Assembly (NCBI RefSeq): GCF_001543145.1
Contig: NZ_CP014160.1
Span: 930,001 to 994,000 of the forward strand
Direction: 5' to 3'
DNA length: 64,000 bases
DNA from: Aerococcus sanguinicola
GTDB taxonomy: Bacteria > Bacillota > Bacilli > Lactobacillales > Aerococcaceae
Made by a program: the position numbers and the translations under genes. This document shows, piece by piece, positions 27,259-35,438 of the stretch (positions within the stretch are counted from its first letter, which is position 1; each line of letters opens with the position of its first letter). Below the pieces are notes generated by a model. It made no database searches and was not told where the DNA came from. It saw only the letters and a list, made by a program, of their open reading frames with translations.

Positions 27259-27474
27259 TCACTGACGATCTTTCTTGCCTTCTTCATAGAAATACTTGGC
27301 CAAGCGGGTCAGTGGCCAACACATAATGGCTATAGAGATGACAAAAATGAAGAGGCGGAAGAAGTAGTTCTCCCAAGAGTCAAAGTCGCGGAAAATACTG
27401 AGGACAGAATAGACAATAAAAATCCGAGTCGAATAGCCGATCAATTGATTTTTATACTGCTTAAAGAAATCCAT
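27259..27474 (-). CDS. Small two-helix membrane protein (71 aa), hypothetical
   Basis: Starts MDFFKQYKNQL after AGAGGG at good spacing. Helices are at about residues 16-30 and 38-55, with a charged tail KYFYEEGKKDRQ. It is 9 nt after the upstream small gene and therefore likely in one transcript with it. Function unknown. Confidence 0.65.
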   Translation of the reverse strand: MDFFKQYKNQLIGYSTRIFIVYSVLSIFRDFDSWENYFFRLFIFVISIAIMCWPLTRLAKYFYEEGKKDRQ

Positions 27475-27483
27475 GAAATCCCT

Positions 27484-27684
27484 CTATTTCTTAGTCTTCG
27501 GTCTGCGAAAGACCATACCTAAAATACCAGCAAGGATGAAAAAGGAAAGAGAGAGGAGCATCCGATGGCTAGGTGAGGAGAAGTGCTCGATCAGCAAGAT
27601 GTAATTACTAATGAGCAGACCAGCTATAATGAGCAATTTGATTAATTCCGGTGTGCGGTATAAGAATTGGTGAACTCTATCCAT
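27484..27684 (-). CDS. Small two-helix membrane protein (66 aa), hypothetical
   Basis: The ATG at 27684 follows AAAGGAGAGG, giving MDRVHQFLYRTPELIKLL. Two hydrophobic helices (about 16-30 and 41-58) and a very basic end, FRRPKTKK. It is first of three small genes on the minus strand. A CcpA-site-like sequence lies about 60 nt upstream. Function unknown. Confidence 0.65.
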   Translation of the reverse strand: MDRVHQFLYRTPELIKLLIIAGLLISNYILLIEHFSSPSHRMLLSLSFFILAGILGMVFRRPKTKK

Positions 27685-27742
27685 AAAACGCCTCTCCTTT
27701 CGCTGTCTGTCTTTCATTTACACTTTTATTTTAACAAGAATA

Positions 27743-27756
27743 AGAAGCGCTTTCAA
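27743..27756 (-). promoter_or_regulatory. Possible CcpA (cre) site upstream of the small membrane-protein genes
   Basis: The minus strand reads TTGAAAGCGCTTCT, close to the cre consensus TGWAARCGYTWNCW. The rest of the gene-free stretch 27685-28019 is AT-rich; nothing else in it is convincing apart from TTGACT followed by ATCAAAGAT/ATGATCG partial symmetry at about 27952-27978. Confidence 0.4.
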
Positions 27757-28019
27757 AGAGCTTGCCTTCTATTCGCTATTTATGAAGCAATTCTTATATG
27801 GTTCATTGTTCCTTAATCGAAATGACCGTTCCGTCAAGAGAATTGCTTACTCAGTTTCTATATTCACTAGGTGCTTTAGCGGCAAGTTCAATTCCCAGCA
27901 ACTAGTCCATCCCTTTTCTCATGAATCTTTTAGGGGGCTAAGCTTGACTTTTCGATCAAAGATTGCCAAAATGATCGAATACAATGATATTGGTGAAGCT
28001 TTTAGAGTGGAGGTAGAAT

Positions 28020-29180
28020 ATGACGAGAAGTTTACGGGGAAATGACCAAGCCATGCCCTGGCCGGTGATTCTCCTGATGAGTGTGATTACATTATTAGCG
28101 ATTATTTCTGAACTGCTGCCTGCGGGTTTGTTGCGGGAGATGGGTGAGAGCCTGTCAGCGGATTATTCCATGGTGGGTCAGTTCGTGGGGGCCTATGCCT
28201 TGACAGCCGCCTTGGGAGCGATTCCCGTGACCCGGCTAGTGACCAAGGTCAACCGCCGTCCCCTCTTGATCGCGGTAGTCTTAGGCTTTGGCCTGGGAAA
28301 TTTACTGACGGCCATCTCGCCTTACTTCTGGTTGGTTATGGGGGCCCGCTTGATCGGTGGGGTCTGTGCCGGCTTGATGTGGTCCATGTTGGCGGCCTAC
28401 ACCCTGCAGATGGTGCCGGCTGCCCATGCTGGTCGGGCGGTAACCCTGGTCTTCTCAGGTTCAACGATTGGCCTGAGCCTGGGCGTGCCCTTGATGACTT
28501 ACATCGGCCAGGCCATGCACTGGCGGCTGGCCTTTGGGATGGTGGCGCTAGGTTTCTTCATCGTCGCCGCTCTGGGTTATAAGCTCCTGCCCTCAGTCCC
28601 TGGCCAATCCAGCGCTCACTTGATCAGCCCCAAGGATATGGTGAAGAACCGCAATGTGATGATGGTCGTTGTCCTCACCTTCCTCTTCGTCTGCGCCCAC
28701 TACACCAGCTATGTCTACATTCAAATGATTGCTGAACGCTTGGGCATGGGCCTTCAAGCCATGCAGATTGTCTTTGGACTCGGAGCTATCTGTGCGGTGG
28801 TTGCGGTGGCCCGTCTCATCGACGACCATCTCAAGTCCATTATGCTGACGGTTTTTATCATCGGAATTATCGCTATGGCCATCTTCATCTGGGGCGCTTC
28901 CTCGCTCTGGTTGGGCTTCATCGGTATGTTCCTCTGGGGGCTCAGCTTCGGTCCGATTTCGACTTTGATGCAGACAGCCACCACCCGGCAAACCTCAGAA
29001 GGCCAAGACATTGCCATCTCTCTGCAGACGACTAGTTTCGACCTGTCGATTATGATTGCTAGTGGGGTGGGGGCCTTCCTCTTGAAGTCATTTGGCCTGT
29101 CCGCGACCCTGCTCTTTGCCATCTTTATGTTCGTCCTGGGCCTTGCCCTAGTGGTGACCCATCCTAAGAATTTTGAATAA
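28020..29180 (+). CDS. MFS transporter (DHA1/AraJ-like drug or sugar efflux family)
   Basis: 386 aa, twelve predicted helices. GGAGGT precedes ATG 28020. After helix 2 comes VTRLVTKVNRRPLL, a variant of the MFS A-motif, and the helix 4-5 region holds GARLIGGVCAGLMWSMLAAY. It resembles AraJ/YdhP-type efflux permeases for sugars or drugs. It stands alone, followed by a fragment with R2-like end sequence (GAGCATCCGTTGCGCTC, about 29213-29229). Substrate unknown. Confidence 0.88.
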   Translation: MTRSLRGNDQAMPWPVILLMSVITLLAIISELLPAGLLREMGESLSADYSMVGQFVGAYALTAALGAIPVTRLVTKVNRRPLLIAVVLGFGLGNLLTAISPYFWLVMGARLIGGVCAGLMWSMLAAYTLQMVPAAHAGRAVTLVFSGSTIGLSLGVPLMTYIGQAMHWRLAFGMVALGFFIVAALGYKLLPSVPGQSSAHLISPKDMVKNRNVMMVVVLTFLFVCAHYTSYVYIQMIAERLGMGLQAMQIVFGLGAICAVVAVARLIDDHLKSIMLTVFIIGIIAMAIFIWGASSLWLGFIGMFLWGLSFGPISTLMQTATTRQTSEGQDIAISLQTTSFDLSIMIASGVGAFLLKSFGLSATLLFAIFMFVLGLALVVTHPKNFE

Positions 29181-29433
29181 AGTTATTCTTTACGAAACGA
29201 GCGGTGCTCGTGAGCATCCGTTGCGCTCCTGTTTATAGTGCTTGGTAAATAAAATACTAATTATTGAAGTGATGAAATTGAATCGTTCTATATTAGTTAG
29301 TATTGGTGACCAGTGGCTAAAGTGTTATAAACTTACTAGCTAAATCCTCCTAGGCACGGACTTGGGAGGATTTTTTTGTGGAAGGAAGTATGCTATACTG
29401 ACAGTGATAATAGACGAGAAGGAGTCGATCGGA

Positions 29434-29763
29434 ATGAAACGTGTGGTATTCCATGTCCATGAAATGAAAGCATGGCCAACCTTATTTACGTATTTAGAAA
29501 AAGCCTATGAAGTAAGCCCTGACCTTAAAGCGGTAGTTGTTGCCAATGGGGCAGCTGTCCGTCTGGCTGACCGTGAGGAGCTCCTCGACCAGGCCAAGCC
29601 TTGGTTAGACCGCGGAGTGACCTTCGAACTCTCCAAACCCAGCCTAGAGCGGGAGGGCATTGACGAAGACCGAGTGGCCCAAGTCGGCCTAGCTGTCGCT
29701 CTGGATGGGGTAGCAGCCCTGATTGACTACCAACACGACCGCTATGCCTACATTAGAGTCTAG
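29434..29763 (+). CDS. DsrE-like family protein
   Basis: 109 aa from ATG 29434 (GAGAAGGAG upstream); the longer reading to 29362 lacks a site. The sequence [32 protein letters not shown] and a C-terminal [18 protein letters not shown] fit a small DsrE/DsrF-type alpha/beta fold. No conserved active Cys is visible, so a sulfur-transfer role is doubtful. It sits 8 nt before rsmG and is probably co-transcribed. Confidence 0.6.
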   Translation: MKRVVFHVHEMKAWPTLFTYLEKAYEVSPDLKAVVVANGAAVRLADREELLDQAKPWLDRGVTFELSKPSLEREGIDEDRVAQVGLAVALDGVAALIDYQHDRYAYIRV

Positions 29764-29771
29764 GAGGCGCC

Positions 29772-30488
29772 ATGAATCCCGAACAATTCCAAAAACAAGT
29801 CCAAGACGCAGGTCTCTCACTGACCGACCAACAAATGGCCCAATTCGCCCGTTACTATGAACTCTTGGTCGAATGGAACGAGAAGATGAATCTCACTGCC
29901 ATTACCGACCGCGATGAGGTCTACCTCAAGCACTTCTACGATTCCCTGACCCTGGCCTTCCACGTTGACCTCAGCCGTCCGCTGACCCTAGTGGACGTCG
30001 GAGCAGGCGCAGGCTTCCCAAGTATCCCGCTCAAGATTGCCTTCCCAGAGCTCCAGGTCACGATCGTGGACAGCCTCAAAAAACGGATTGGCTTCCTGGA
30101 TACGGTCATTGACGAACTCGGCTTAGACCAGGTTCAAGCCATCCACGACCGGGCCGAAACATTCGGTCAGAACAAGGCCCACCGTGCCCACTATGACCTA
30201 GCCACCGCCCGCGCCGTGGCTCGGCTCTCTGTCCTCGCCGAATTCTGCCTCCCCCTAGTCAAAAAAGACGGCCTCTTCGTTGCCATGAAGGGGGCCCAGG
30301 CAGAAGACGAACTCGCGGACGCCAAGAAAGCCATCGCCACCCTCGGCGGAAAATTCCTAGAAGACATCGCCTTCGAACTCCCCGAAAACGCCGGCGAACG
30401 CCACATCATCCGCATCGCCAAGAAAAAAGAAAGCCCCAACAAATACCCCAGAAAACCCGGCACCCCAGCCAAAAAACCAATTCAGTAA
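29772..30488 (+). CDS. rsmG: 16S rRNA (guanine-527-N7)-methyltransferase RsmG
   Basis: 238 aa SAM-dependent methyltransferase for G527 of 16S rRNA. Family blocks are [23 protein letters not shown], the SAM motif [16 protein letters not shown] (about 74-89) and [12 protein letters not shown] basic Lys/Pro-rich extension ends the protein ([19 protein letters not shown]). AGGAGG overlaps the stop of the upstream gene. Near-origin placement is usual. An R1 array begins 5 nt after its stop. Confidence 0.97.
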   Translation: MNPEQFQKQVQDAGLSLTDQQMAQFARYYELLVEWNEKMNLTAITDRDEVYLKHFYDSLTLAFHVDLSRPLTLVDVGAGAGFPSIPLKIAFPELQVTIVDSLKKRIGFLDTVIDELGLDQVQAIHDRAETFGQNKAHRAHYDLATARAVARLSVLAEFCLPLVKKDGLFVAMKGAQAEDELADAKKAIATLGGKFLEDIAFELPENAGERHIIRIAKKKESPNKYPRKPGTPAKKPIQ

Positions 30489-30493
30489 ACACA

Positions 30494-30760
30494 GGGTGTG
30501 AGGGCTAGCGGGAGAAATAGACCTCTGGAGCCAAAAGCCAGAGAAGACTGAAGGTCTTCGGCGGATTTTGGTGAAGAGGAGCTATTTCTGCTAGCCTGAA
30601 CCCGACTAGGAAAGGGTGAGAGCAAGAGCGATTAGCTTTGGATGCTTGGAGTAAGTCGGAATAAGGGCAAGCTATACTTGCGCGTTTCCGACTTGCGAAA
30701 GCACTCCAAAGCTGCTCTTGCGAACCCGACTAGGGTGAGAGCAAGAGCGCACAATTCCTA
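30494..30760 (+). repeat. R1 palindromic repeat array, locus 2 (two units plus remnant)
   Basis: Units at 30494-30607 and 30614-30731, then a third start truncated at about 30760. Unit 4 arms are GGGCTAGC/GCTAGCCT, AGAAATAG/CTATTTCT and CCAAAA/TTTTGG. Unit 5 arms are AGCAAGAGC/GCTCTTGC, TAGCTTTGGA/TCCAAAGCT and AAGTCGGAA/TTCCGACTT. The ends GGGTGNGAG and GAACCCGACT are retained. Confidence 0.9.
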
Positions 30761-30835
30761 CACAAAAGCTTCGAATGCGGCCTGTAAGCACAAAATTCAT
30801 TAGAATACAGCAATACTATTTTCTAAAATCATCTT

Positions 30836-30870
30836 CAACAAGCTAGCAAGCTCTTAGCTAGCTTGTTTTC
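30836..30870. terminator. Terminator-like hairpin built on CTAGC repeats
   Basis: AACAAGCTAGCAAG faces AGCTAGCTTGTT with a short loop and TTTT after it. Confidence 0.6.
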
Positions 30871-30908
30871 ATTATGTTGGGGCAAGCTAGCTTGTCTAGC
30901 CGCTGCCC

Positions 30909-31106
30909 AACTTTCAAATAGATATGGACTTTGAAAGTAGAGGAGGTCGAACTTTTAAATGGAAGCGGAGTTTGAGAGTAGCACGGACCCAACTCTTAAA
31001 TGGACGAGGAGTTTGAAAGTAGCGTGGACCCAACTTTCAAATGGACAAGGAGTTTGAGAGTAGCGGAGGTCGAACTTTCAAATCGAACTGGTATTTGAAA
31101 GTTGCC
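30909..31106 (+). repeat. 41-bp-period tandem hairpin array, locus 2
   Basis: Five units begin at 30909, 30950, 30991, 31032 and 31073, exactly 41 bp apart. Each reads AACTTTCAAAT (or AACTYTTAAAT), a 6-9-nt loop, GGAGTTTGARAGT, then a GC-richer 11-nt linker (AGCNNGGACCC or AGCGGAGGTCG). Each unit can fold CTTTCAAA/TTTGAAAG. The arm sequence is unrelated to that of loci 1 and 3, although period and layout are identical. Confidence 0.9.
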
Positions 31107-31155
31107 ACCATCTTACTCACTAATAAATGCCTATCAAGACAGTTTAATTCAAAAT

Positions 31156-31200
31156 AAAAAGGAAGCAGCAGATTTTTCAACCATCTACTGCTTCTTTTTT
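31156..31200. terminator. Bidirectional terminator-like hairpin
   Basis: GAAGCAGCAGA and TCTACTGCTTC form the stem, with A-run before and six T after. Confidence 0.75.
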
Positions 31201-31258
31201 GCTTATCTCTGTTTTAGTGTCAGTGACTAATGATTTAAAAAATTTATTACAATTGTTT

Positions 31259-31434
31259 TGAGCAGGAGCGGAGCTTTGAATTTGATCGTTAGCCATGAAC
31301 AAGCAAGCGATGTGAATTACGGATAGTCGGCGTAAGCCGTTACTAGCCGTTTGAAGCTCGCTAGGCGAGAGACCTTGGCTCGAGCCGGTGCCATGGCTCT
31401 TCAACGATCAAATTCAATAGCGGAACGGATGCTC
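31259..31434 (+). repeat. R2 palindromic element, copy b
   Basis: 176 bp from TGAGCAGGAGCGGAGC to GCGGAACGGATGCTC. Long inverted arms (GCTTTGAATTTGATCGTTAGCCATG facing the matching complement around CATGGC...AACGATCAAATTCAA) enclose an inner imperfect stem (GGATAGTCGGC..GCCGTTACTAGCC). It ends 14 nt from the stop of the next minus-strand small gene. Confidence 0.85.
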
Positions 31435-31448
31435 TCCAATACCATGCA

Positions 31449-31625
31449 TCAAAGCTTCCTTATTTTTTTCAAATTCAGGCCAAGCACATATAAAATCAGG
31501 ATCAAAAATTGAAGGGCAAAAGGAATCGTCACAGAGAATATGCTTTCGATGAGGGCCAGGACTAAGAAGATAAAGAGAGCATGCAAAGAAGTGATTATGA
31601 AAGACCGTAAAATTTCTCGCGACAT
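31449..31625 (-). CDS. Small two-helix membrane protein (58 aa), hypothetical
   Basis: The ATG at 31625 follows GAGGAGG at 7-nt spacing, which decides the start: MSREILRSFIITSLHALF. Two hydrophobic helices (about 8-27 and 31-50) and a basic tail NLKKIRKL. Its 3' end abuts R2 copy b. It has the same layout as the other short membrane genes of this window. Function unknown. Confidence 0.65.
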   Translation of the reverse strand: MSREILRSFIITSLHALFIFLVLALIESIFSVTIPFALQFLILILYVLGLNLKKIRKL

Positions 31626-31807
31626 AAGCATTCCTCCTCAAAATTAATTCAATGCTTTCATTAAAGTCAGACTAACACATTAAAGCGCTTCAGCCAAATG
31701 AAAAAAACAGGCCAAGACTTATTGCTTCGATTCAGAAATAAAACATGCTAGACTGGTTACTGAATGTAAGTGAAGACGGAAAAATAAAACAAAGGAGCAA
31801 TTATTTT

Positions 31808-32662
31808 ATGACAAGACAGGTGACTGAATCAGCGACTAAAGTAAGGACGCGAGCGGTGGCGATCAATGCCCTGGACCCCAAGATTTTAGCGAATTTCTAC
31901 CAAGAAACAATTGGTCTCAGCCAAATTGAGGTCAAGGATGAGGTGTATTACTTAGGGACAGCGGATGGTCAGGTCCTTCTCGAGATCTATCCGACTGATG
32001 AGCGTAAGAAGGACTATACGGGTCTCTACCATATGGCCTTCCTCCTGCCCAGCCGCAAGGACCTAGCCAATAACTTCAAGCACCTCCTCCAGGTCAAAGC
32101 GCCCCTGGATGGTGCTTCCAACCACGGCTACAGCGAGGCCCTCTACCTCCAGGACCCTGAGGATAATGGAATTGAAATCTATGCTGACAAGGACCGATCT
32201 GAATGGGATATCAATGAATCAGGGGCTATCGCTGGGATCGTTGAGCCTATAGCGGCAGAGGAAGTCCTCGCCCTGGCTGAAGCAGGCGACTACCAGGGCA
32301 TGCCGAACGGAACCATCATGGGCCACATCCATCTCCACGTCCATGATATCGAAGAAACCCTTAACTTCTACTATGACGTGATGGGCCTCGGCGTCAAATT
32401 CCTCATGGGCAAGTCCGCCCTCTTCATGGCGACCGGTGACTACCACCACCACCTTGGGGCCAATGTTTGGCGCAAGGACATCGACCCACAGGCAGACTAC
32501 ACCAGCCAGGGTCTCCGCGAAAGCATCTGGCAGGGGAGCCAAGACGACCTGGACTGGGTGGAAGACCAACTCCAAGCCAAGGCGATCGACTATGACAAAG
32601 ACGGCTCCAGCCTCATCTTCCACGACCCCGCCCAAACCCAAATTCGCTTAGTGTTAGCATAA
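31808..32662 (+). CDS. VOC-family (glyoxalase/extradiol dioxygenase-like) protein, CatE-type
   Basis: 284 aa from ATG 31808 (AAAGGAG upstream; the longer reading to 31745 lacks a site). It contains two vicinal-oxygen-chelate modules. The first has AVAINALDPKILANFYQETIGL and ends DPEDNGIEIYAD; the second has GHIHLHVHDIEETLNFYYDV and YHHHLGANVW. Metal-ligand His/Glu candidates are H (GHIHLHV), H (YHHHLG) and E (IEIYAD). Such YfiE/CatE-like proteins may be dioxygenases or glyoxalase-like enzymes; the substrate is unknown. Confidence 0.88.
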   Translation: MTRQVTESATKVRTRAVAINALDPKILANFYQETIGLSQIEVKDEVYYLGTADGQVLLEIYPTDERKKDYTGLYHMAFLLPSRKDLANNFKHLLQVKAPLDGASNHGYSEALYLQDPEDNGIEIYADKDRSEWDINESGAIAGIVEPIAAEEVLALAEAGDYQGMPNGTIMGHIHLHVHDIEETLNFYYDVMGLGVKFLMGKSALFMATGDYHHHLGANVWRKDIDPQADYTSQGLRESIWQGSQDDLDWVEDQLQAKAIDYDKDGSSLIFHDPAQTQIRLVLA

Positions 32663-32666
32663 TTAA

Positions 32667-32716
32667 AAAGCCGTTCAAGCAAGACTGAGCTGTCTTGTTT
32701 GAACGGCGTTTCTATT
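32667..32716 (+). terminator. Terminator after the VOC gene
   Basis: GCCGTTCAAGCAAGAC pairs with GTCTTGTTTGAACGGC across a 6-nt loop, with a T-rich stretch after. Confidence 0.8.
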
Positions 32717-32778
32717 TTTTGTTTTAATTTTTATTTTAAAGACTAGTAATTAAATAACACGTTTAGACAATTTATTTA

Positions 32779-32953
32779 TGAGCAGTAGTGAAGCTTTGAA
32801 GTTGGTCGTTAGCCATGAAAAGCAAGCATTATGAATTACGGATAGTTGGCGCAAGCCTTACTAGCCGTTTGAAGAATGCTAGGTGAGGGACCTTGGCCCG
32901 AACCGGTGCCATGGCTTTTTAACGACCAAATTCAAAAGCGAAACGAATGCTCA
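32779..32953 (+). repeat. R2 palindromic element, copy c
   Basis: About 175 bp from TGAGCAGTAGTGAAGC to GCGAAACGAATGCTCA, with GTTGGTCGTTAGCCATG facing CATGGC..AACGACCAAATTC. Compared with copy b the stem base pair ATC/GAT is GTC/GAC, a compensated change. It is preceded by CAATTTATTTA, as in copy d, and lies 40 nt beyond the stop of a minus-strand small gene. Confidence 0.85.
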
Positions 32954-32992
32954 TTCATGCTATTAACATATTACGTATTTCTATTTAATTTC

Positions 32993-33172
32993 TTAGTCTT
33001 CCTCCTTCCGACCCTCCCACCAGTAGTAGAGGACGATGAGGAAGGCGATATTTCCAGGTATGGAGCTAAAGGCCTCCAAGAGGGCGGGTGACCAAAAGTA
33101 TTCCAAGATACCGTTTAAGAGTGTATCGATGATAAGACACCAAAAAACAATTTTTAAACTGGAGCGTGGCAT
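32993..33172 (-). CDS. Small two-helix membrane protein (59 aa), hypothetical
   Basis: The ATG at 33172 follows AAGGAGG at 7-nt spacing: MPRSSLKIVFWCLIIDTLLN. The second helix is IPGNIAFLIVLYYW and the charged tail is EGRKEED. The longer reading to 33277 lacks a site. Its 3' end points to R2 copy c. Function unknown. Confidence 0.65.
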   Translation of the reverse strand: MPRSSLKIVFWCLIIDTLLNGILEYFWSPALLEAFSSIPGNIAFLIVLYYWWEGRKEED

Positions 33173-33364
33173 ATCGGTTCCTCCTTGCTTAGGGGGCTGA
33201 GCTCGCTTTTTCAATAGGCGAGCAAGTGATGGTTGGCAAGTCAATACAAATAAATGTTTACGCTTACATGATAACATGCTAGGCTTTTGGCGTGAAATGA
33301 TAGGCTCCTAACTTGTAGAAGTCTTCTAAAGATAAAATTATGAGCACAGGGGGCTTTTTTTTGA

Positions 33365-33370
33365 TACAAT
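33365..33370 (+). promoter_or_regulatory. Weak -10 candidate for parA in the gene-free stretch 33173-33516
   Basis: TACAAT follows a T-run, with no good -35 at 17 bp. The rest of the stretch is AT-rich and shows no repeat-family element. A GAAGGAAATGCGCTC-like imperfect symmetry near 33430-33465 was seen but is weak. No parS-like 16-mer was found. Confidence 0.25.
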
Positions 33371-33516
33371 AAAGTAGACAGATTAGAATATGTGCGAAGA
33401 ATGTCAGACTCGAGCTGGGATTCGGAAGAAATGCGAGGGGGAAGGAGCGCATTTCCTTCCTTTTTTCTTTCTTGGCTTGTGACTGCGCGGCAAGCGACTA
33501 AGGAGGTAATTAAAAT

Positions 33517-34281
33517 ATGGGAAAGGTAATTGCGGTTGCCAATCAGAAAGGTGGCGTTGGTAAGACCACCACGACAGTGAACCTGGCGGCCTGCCTGGCT
33601 TACAATGATAAGAAGGTTCTCTTGATCGATAGCGATGCCCAAGGGAATGCCAGCAGCGGCCTAGGGATCAACAAGGCAGAGGTCGAAGAGGATATCTACG
33701 ATGTGCTCATTAATGGCAAGGACTTGGCAGATGTGACCCTGCCTTCTTCCCGGGAGAATGTGGATGTTGTCCCAGCGACCCTGCAATTGGCGGGGGCTGA
33801 GGTGGAATTGACCAATGTCCCCCACCGCGAGCAGCGGATGAAGGAGGCTATTGCAGCGGTTCGCGACCAGTATGACTATATCTTTATCGATTGCCCGCCT
33901 TCCCTGGGCCATCTGACCCTCAATGCCTTCACCGCAGCGGATTCCGTCCTCATTCCTGTACAGAGTGAGTACTATGCCTTGGAGGGGCTGAGCCAGTTGC
34001 TTAACACTATTCAACTGGTTCAGAAACACTTCAATCCGCACTTGAAGCTGGAAGGGGTCTTGATGACCATGTATGACGCGCGGACCAATCTCAGCAATGA
34101 AGTGGTCCAAGAGGTGCGCAAGTACTTCGGCGACAAGGTCTATGACACTCTGATTCCGCGCAATGTCCGTTTATCCGAAGCCCCTTCTTATGGCCTAGCC
34201 ATTATCGACTATGACAAGCGATCGCGGGGTGCGGAAGTCTATCTTGAATTAGCAAAGGAAGTGCTGGCAAATGACGACTAA
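33517..34281 (+). CDS. parA: Chromosome-partitioning ATPase ParA/Soj
   Basis: 254 aa deviant-Walker ATPase that acts with ParB-parS in origin segregation and DnaA control. The deviant Walker A is NQKGGVGKTTTTVNLA (about 9-24), the A' motif VLLIDSDAQGNASSG, and Walker B YIFIDCPPSLG. AAGGAGG precedes the ATG. It overlaps parB by 11 nt. Confidence 0.97.
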   Translation: MGKVIAVANQKGGVGKTTTTVNLAACLAYNDKKVLLIDSDAQGNASSGLGINKAEVEEDIYDVLINGKDLADVTLPSSRENVDVVPATLQLAGAEVELTNVPHREQRMKEAIAAVRDQYDYIFIDCPPSLGHLTLNAFTAADSVLIPVQSEYYALEGLSQLLNTIQLVQKHFNPHLKLEGVLMTMYDARTNLSNEVVQEVRKYFGDKVYDTLIPRNVRLSEAPSYGLAIIDYDKRSRGAEVYLELAKEVLANDD

Positions 34282-35203
34282 GAACCGTGGTTTAGGTAAA
34301 GGGATCGGCGCTTTCTTCTCCGATGAAAGCAATCCTTTTGAAAAAGATTATATCGGAAGCGACAGCCAGGGTCCTGCCCAGGCGCCGCTTGATCCTGATC
34401 ATGAGCAGGTGGTAGAGGTTGCCCTTGATGAGATCCGCCCCAACCCTTACCAGCCGCGGCTCAATTTCTCAGAGAAGGCCCTGCAAGAGTTGGCGGATTC
34501 CATTGCGGAGCAGGGGCTCCTCCAGCCTATTATCCTCCGCAAGTCGGCTATTAAGGGTTATGAGATTATTGCAGGGGAGCGCCGTTACCGGGCGACCAAG
34601 CTGAATGGGGCAGAGACCATTCCCGCCATTGTGCGCGAGATGACCGATGCCCAAATGATCGAAACTGCGATCATTGAGAACTTGCAGCGGGAAGACCTAA
34701 CGCCCCTAGAAGAGGCCCAGGCCTATCAGAATTTAATTGATAGCTTGTCTCTGACCCAGGCTGAAGCGGCCAAGCGTTTGGGTAAGAGCCGGTCTTATAT
34801 TGCCAACTACCTCCGCCTTTTGGATCTGACACCGGAAGTGAAGGAATTGGTCCAAGACGGCGACTTGTCCATGGGCCAGGCCCGGACGCTTTTGGCCTTG
34901 AAGAACCCTAAAGACCAGACCCGACTAGCCAAGAAGGTGGTCAATGAGGGGATGACGGTCCGCCAATTGGAGAAGATGGTCCAGAGCCTGAATGAACCCG
35001 TCGAAGCTCAGAAGAGTCAGAAGGTCCAAGCGCCGCAGAAACCGACCTATATCCGTGAGAGTGAAGACCTCTTGATGGACAAGTTCGGGACCAATGTGCA
35101 GATCCAGAGCAAGGGGGACCACGGCAAGATCGAGATTGAATACTTGTCCGAGGAAGACCTGACCCGGATCTTAGATTTATTGAATATTCGCCTAGATGAT
35201 TAA
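34271..35203 (+). CDS. parB: Chromosome-partitioning protein ParB/Spo0J
   Basis: 310 aa CTPase/parS-binding protein. ParB N-domain with IRPNPYQPR and the CTP-binding GERRYRA motif, then IIENLQREDLTPLEEA, the helix-turn-helix TQAEAAKRLGKSRSYIANYLRLL, and a C-terminal dimer domain. Its start lies within parA, with AAGGAAG as ribosome site. A perfect parS was not noticed in the window. Confidence 0.97.
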   Translation: MTTKNRGLGKGIGAFFSDESNPFEKDYIGSDSQGPAQAPLDPDHEQVVEVALDEIRPNPYQPRLNFSEKALQELADSIAEQGLLQPIILRKSAIKGYEIIAGERRYRATKLNGAETIPAIVREMTDAQMIETAIIENLQREDLTPLEEAQAYQNLIDSLSLTQAEAAKRLGKSRSYIANYLRLLDLTPEVKELVQDGDLSMGQARTLLALKNPKDQTRLAKKVVNEGMTVRQLEKMVQSLNEPVEAQKSQKVQAPQKPTYIRESEDLLMDKFGTNVQIQSKGDHGKIEIEYLSEEDLTRILDLLNIRLDD

Positions 35204-35215
35204 GGAGGGGATAGG

Positions 35216-35416
35216 ATGGTAGACAAGAATTATGCGCTCCATGACGTGGTCGAGATGAAGAAGCCCCACCCTTGTAAGACCAATGCCTGGAAGATTATCC
35301 GCATGGGGATGGATATCCGGATGAAGTGCCAGGGATGTGGCCAGTCTGTGATGATGCCACGGCGCGAATTTGAAAAGAAAATGAAAAAAGTCCTTGAAAA
35401 AGCAGAAAATGAATAG
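35216..35416 (+). CDS. DUF951 family protein (YyzM-like)
   Basis: 66 aa with the DUF951 pattern: HDVVEMKKPHPC.TNAWKIIRMGMDIRMKCQGCG, including a CxxC pair (CQGC) and an upstream Cys that suggest a small metal-binding module. AAGGAGGGG precedes the ATG. Placement between parB and ychF is conserved in Firmicutes. Function unknown. Confidence 0.92.
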   Translation: MVDKNYALHDVVEMKKPHPCKTNAWKIIRMGMDIRMKCQGCGQSVMMPRREFEKKMKKVLEKAENE

Positions 35417-35438
35417 GAAAGCGAGTGAACGATAAGCA

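Noticed and set aside
27782..28045. Plus-strand 87-aa ORF before the MFS gene
   Set aside because: No ribosome site, no domain, overlaps the MFS start with its GGAGGT; likely non-coding promoter region.
31177..31404. Minus-strand 75-aa ORF over R2 copy b
   Set aside because: It lies in the palindromic repeat and terminator; no ribosome site and no conservation between R2 copies.
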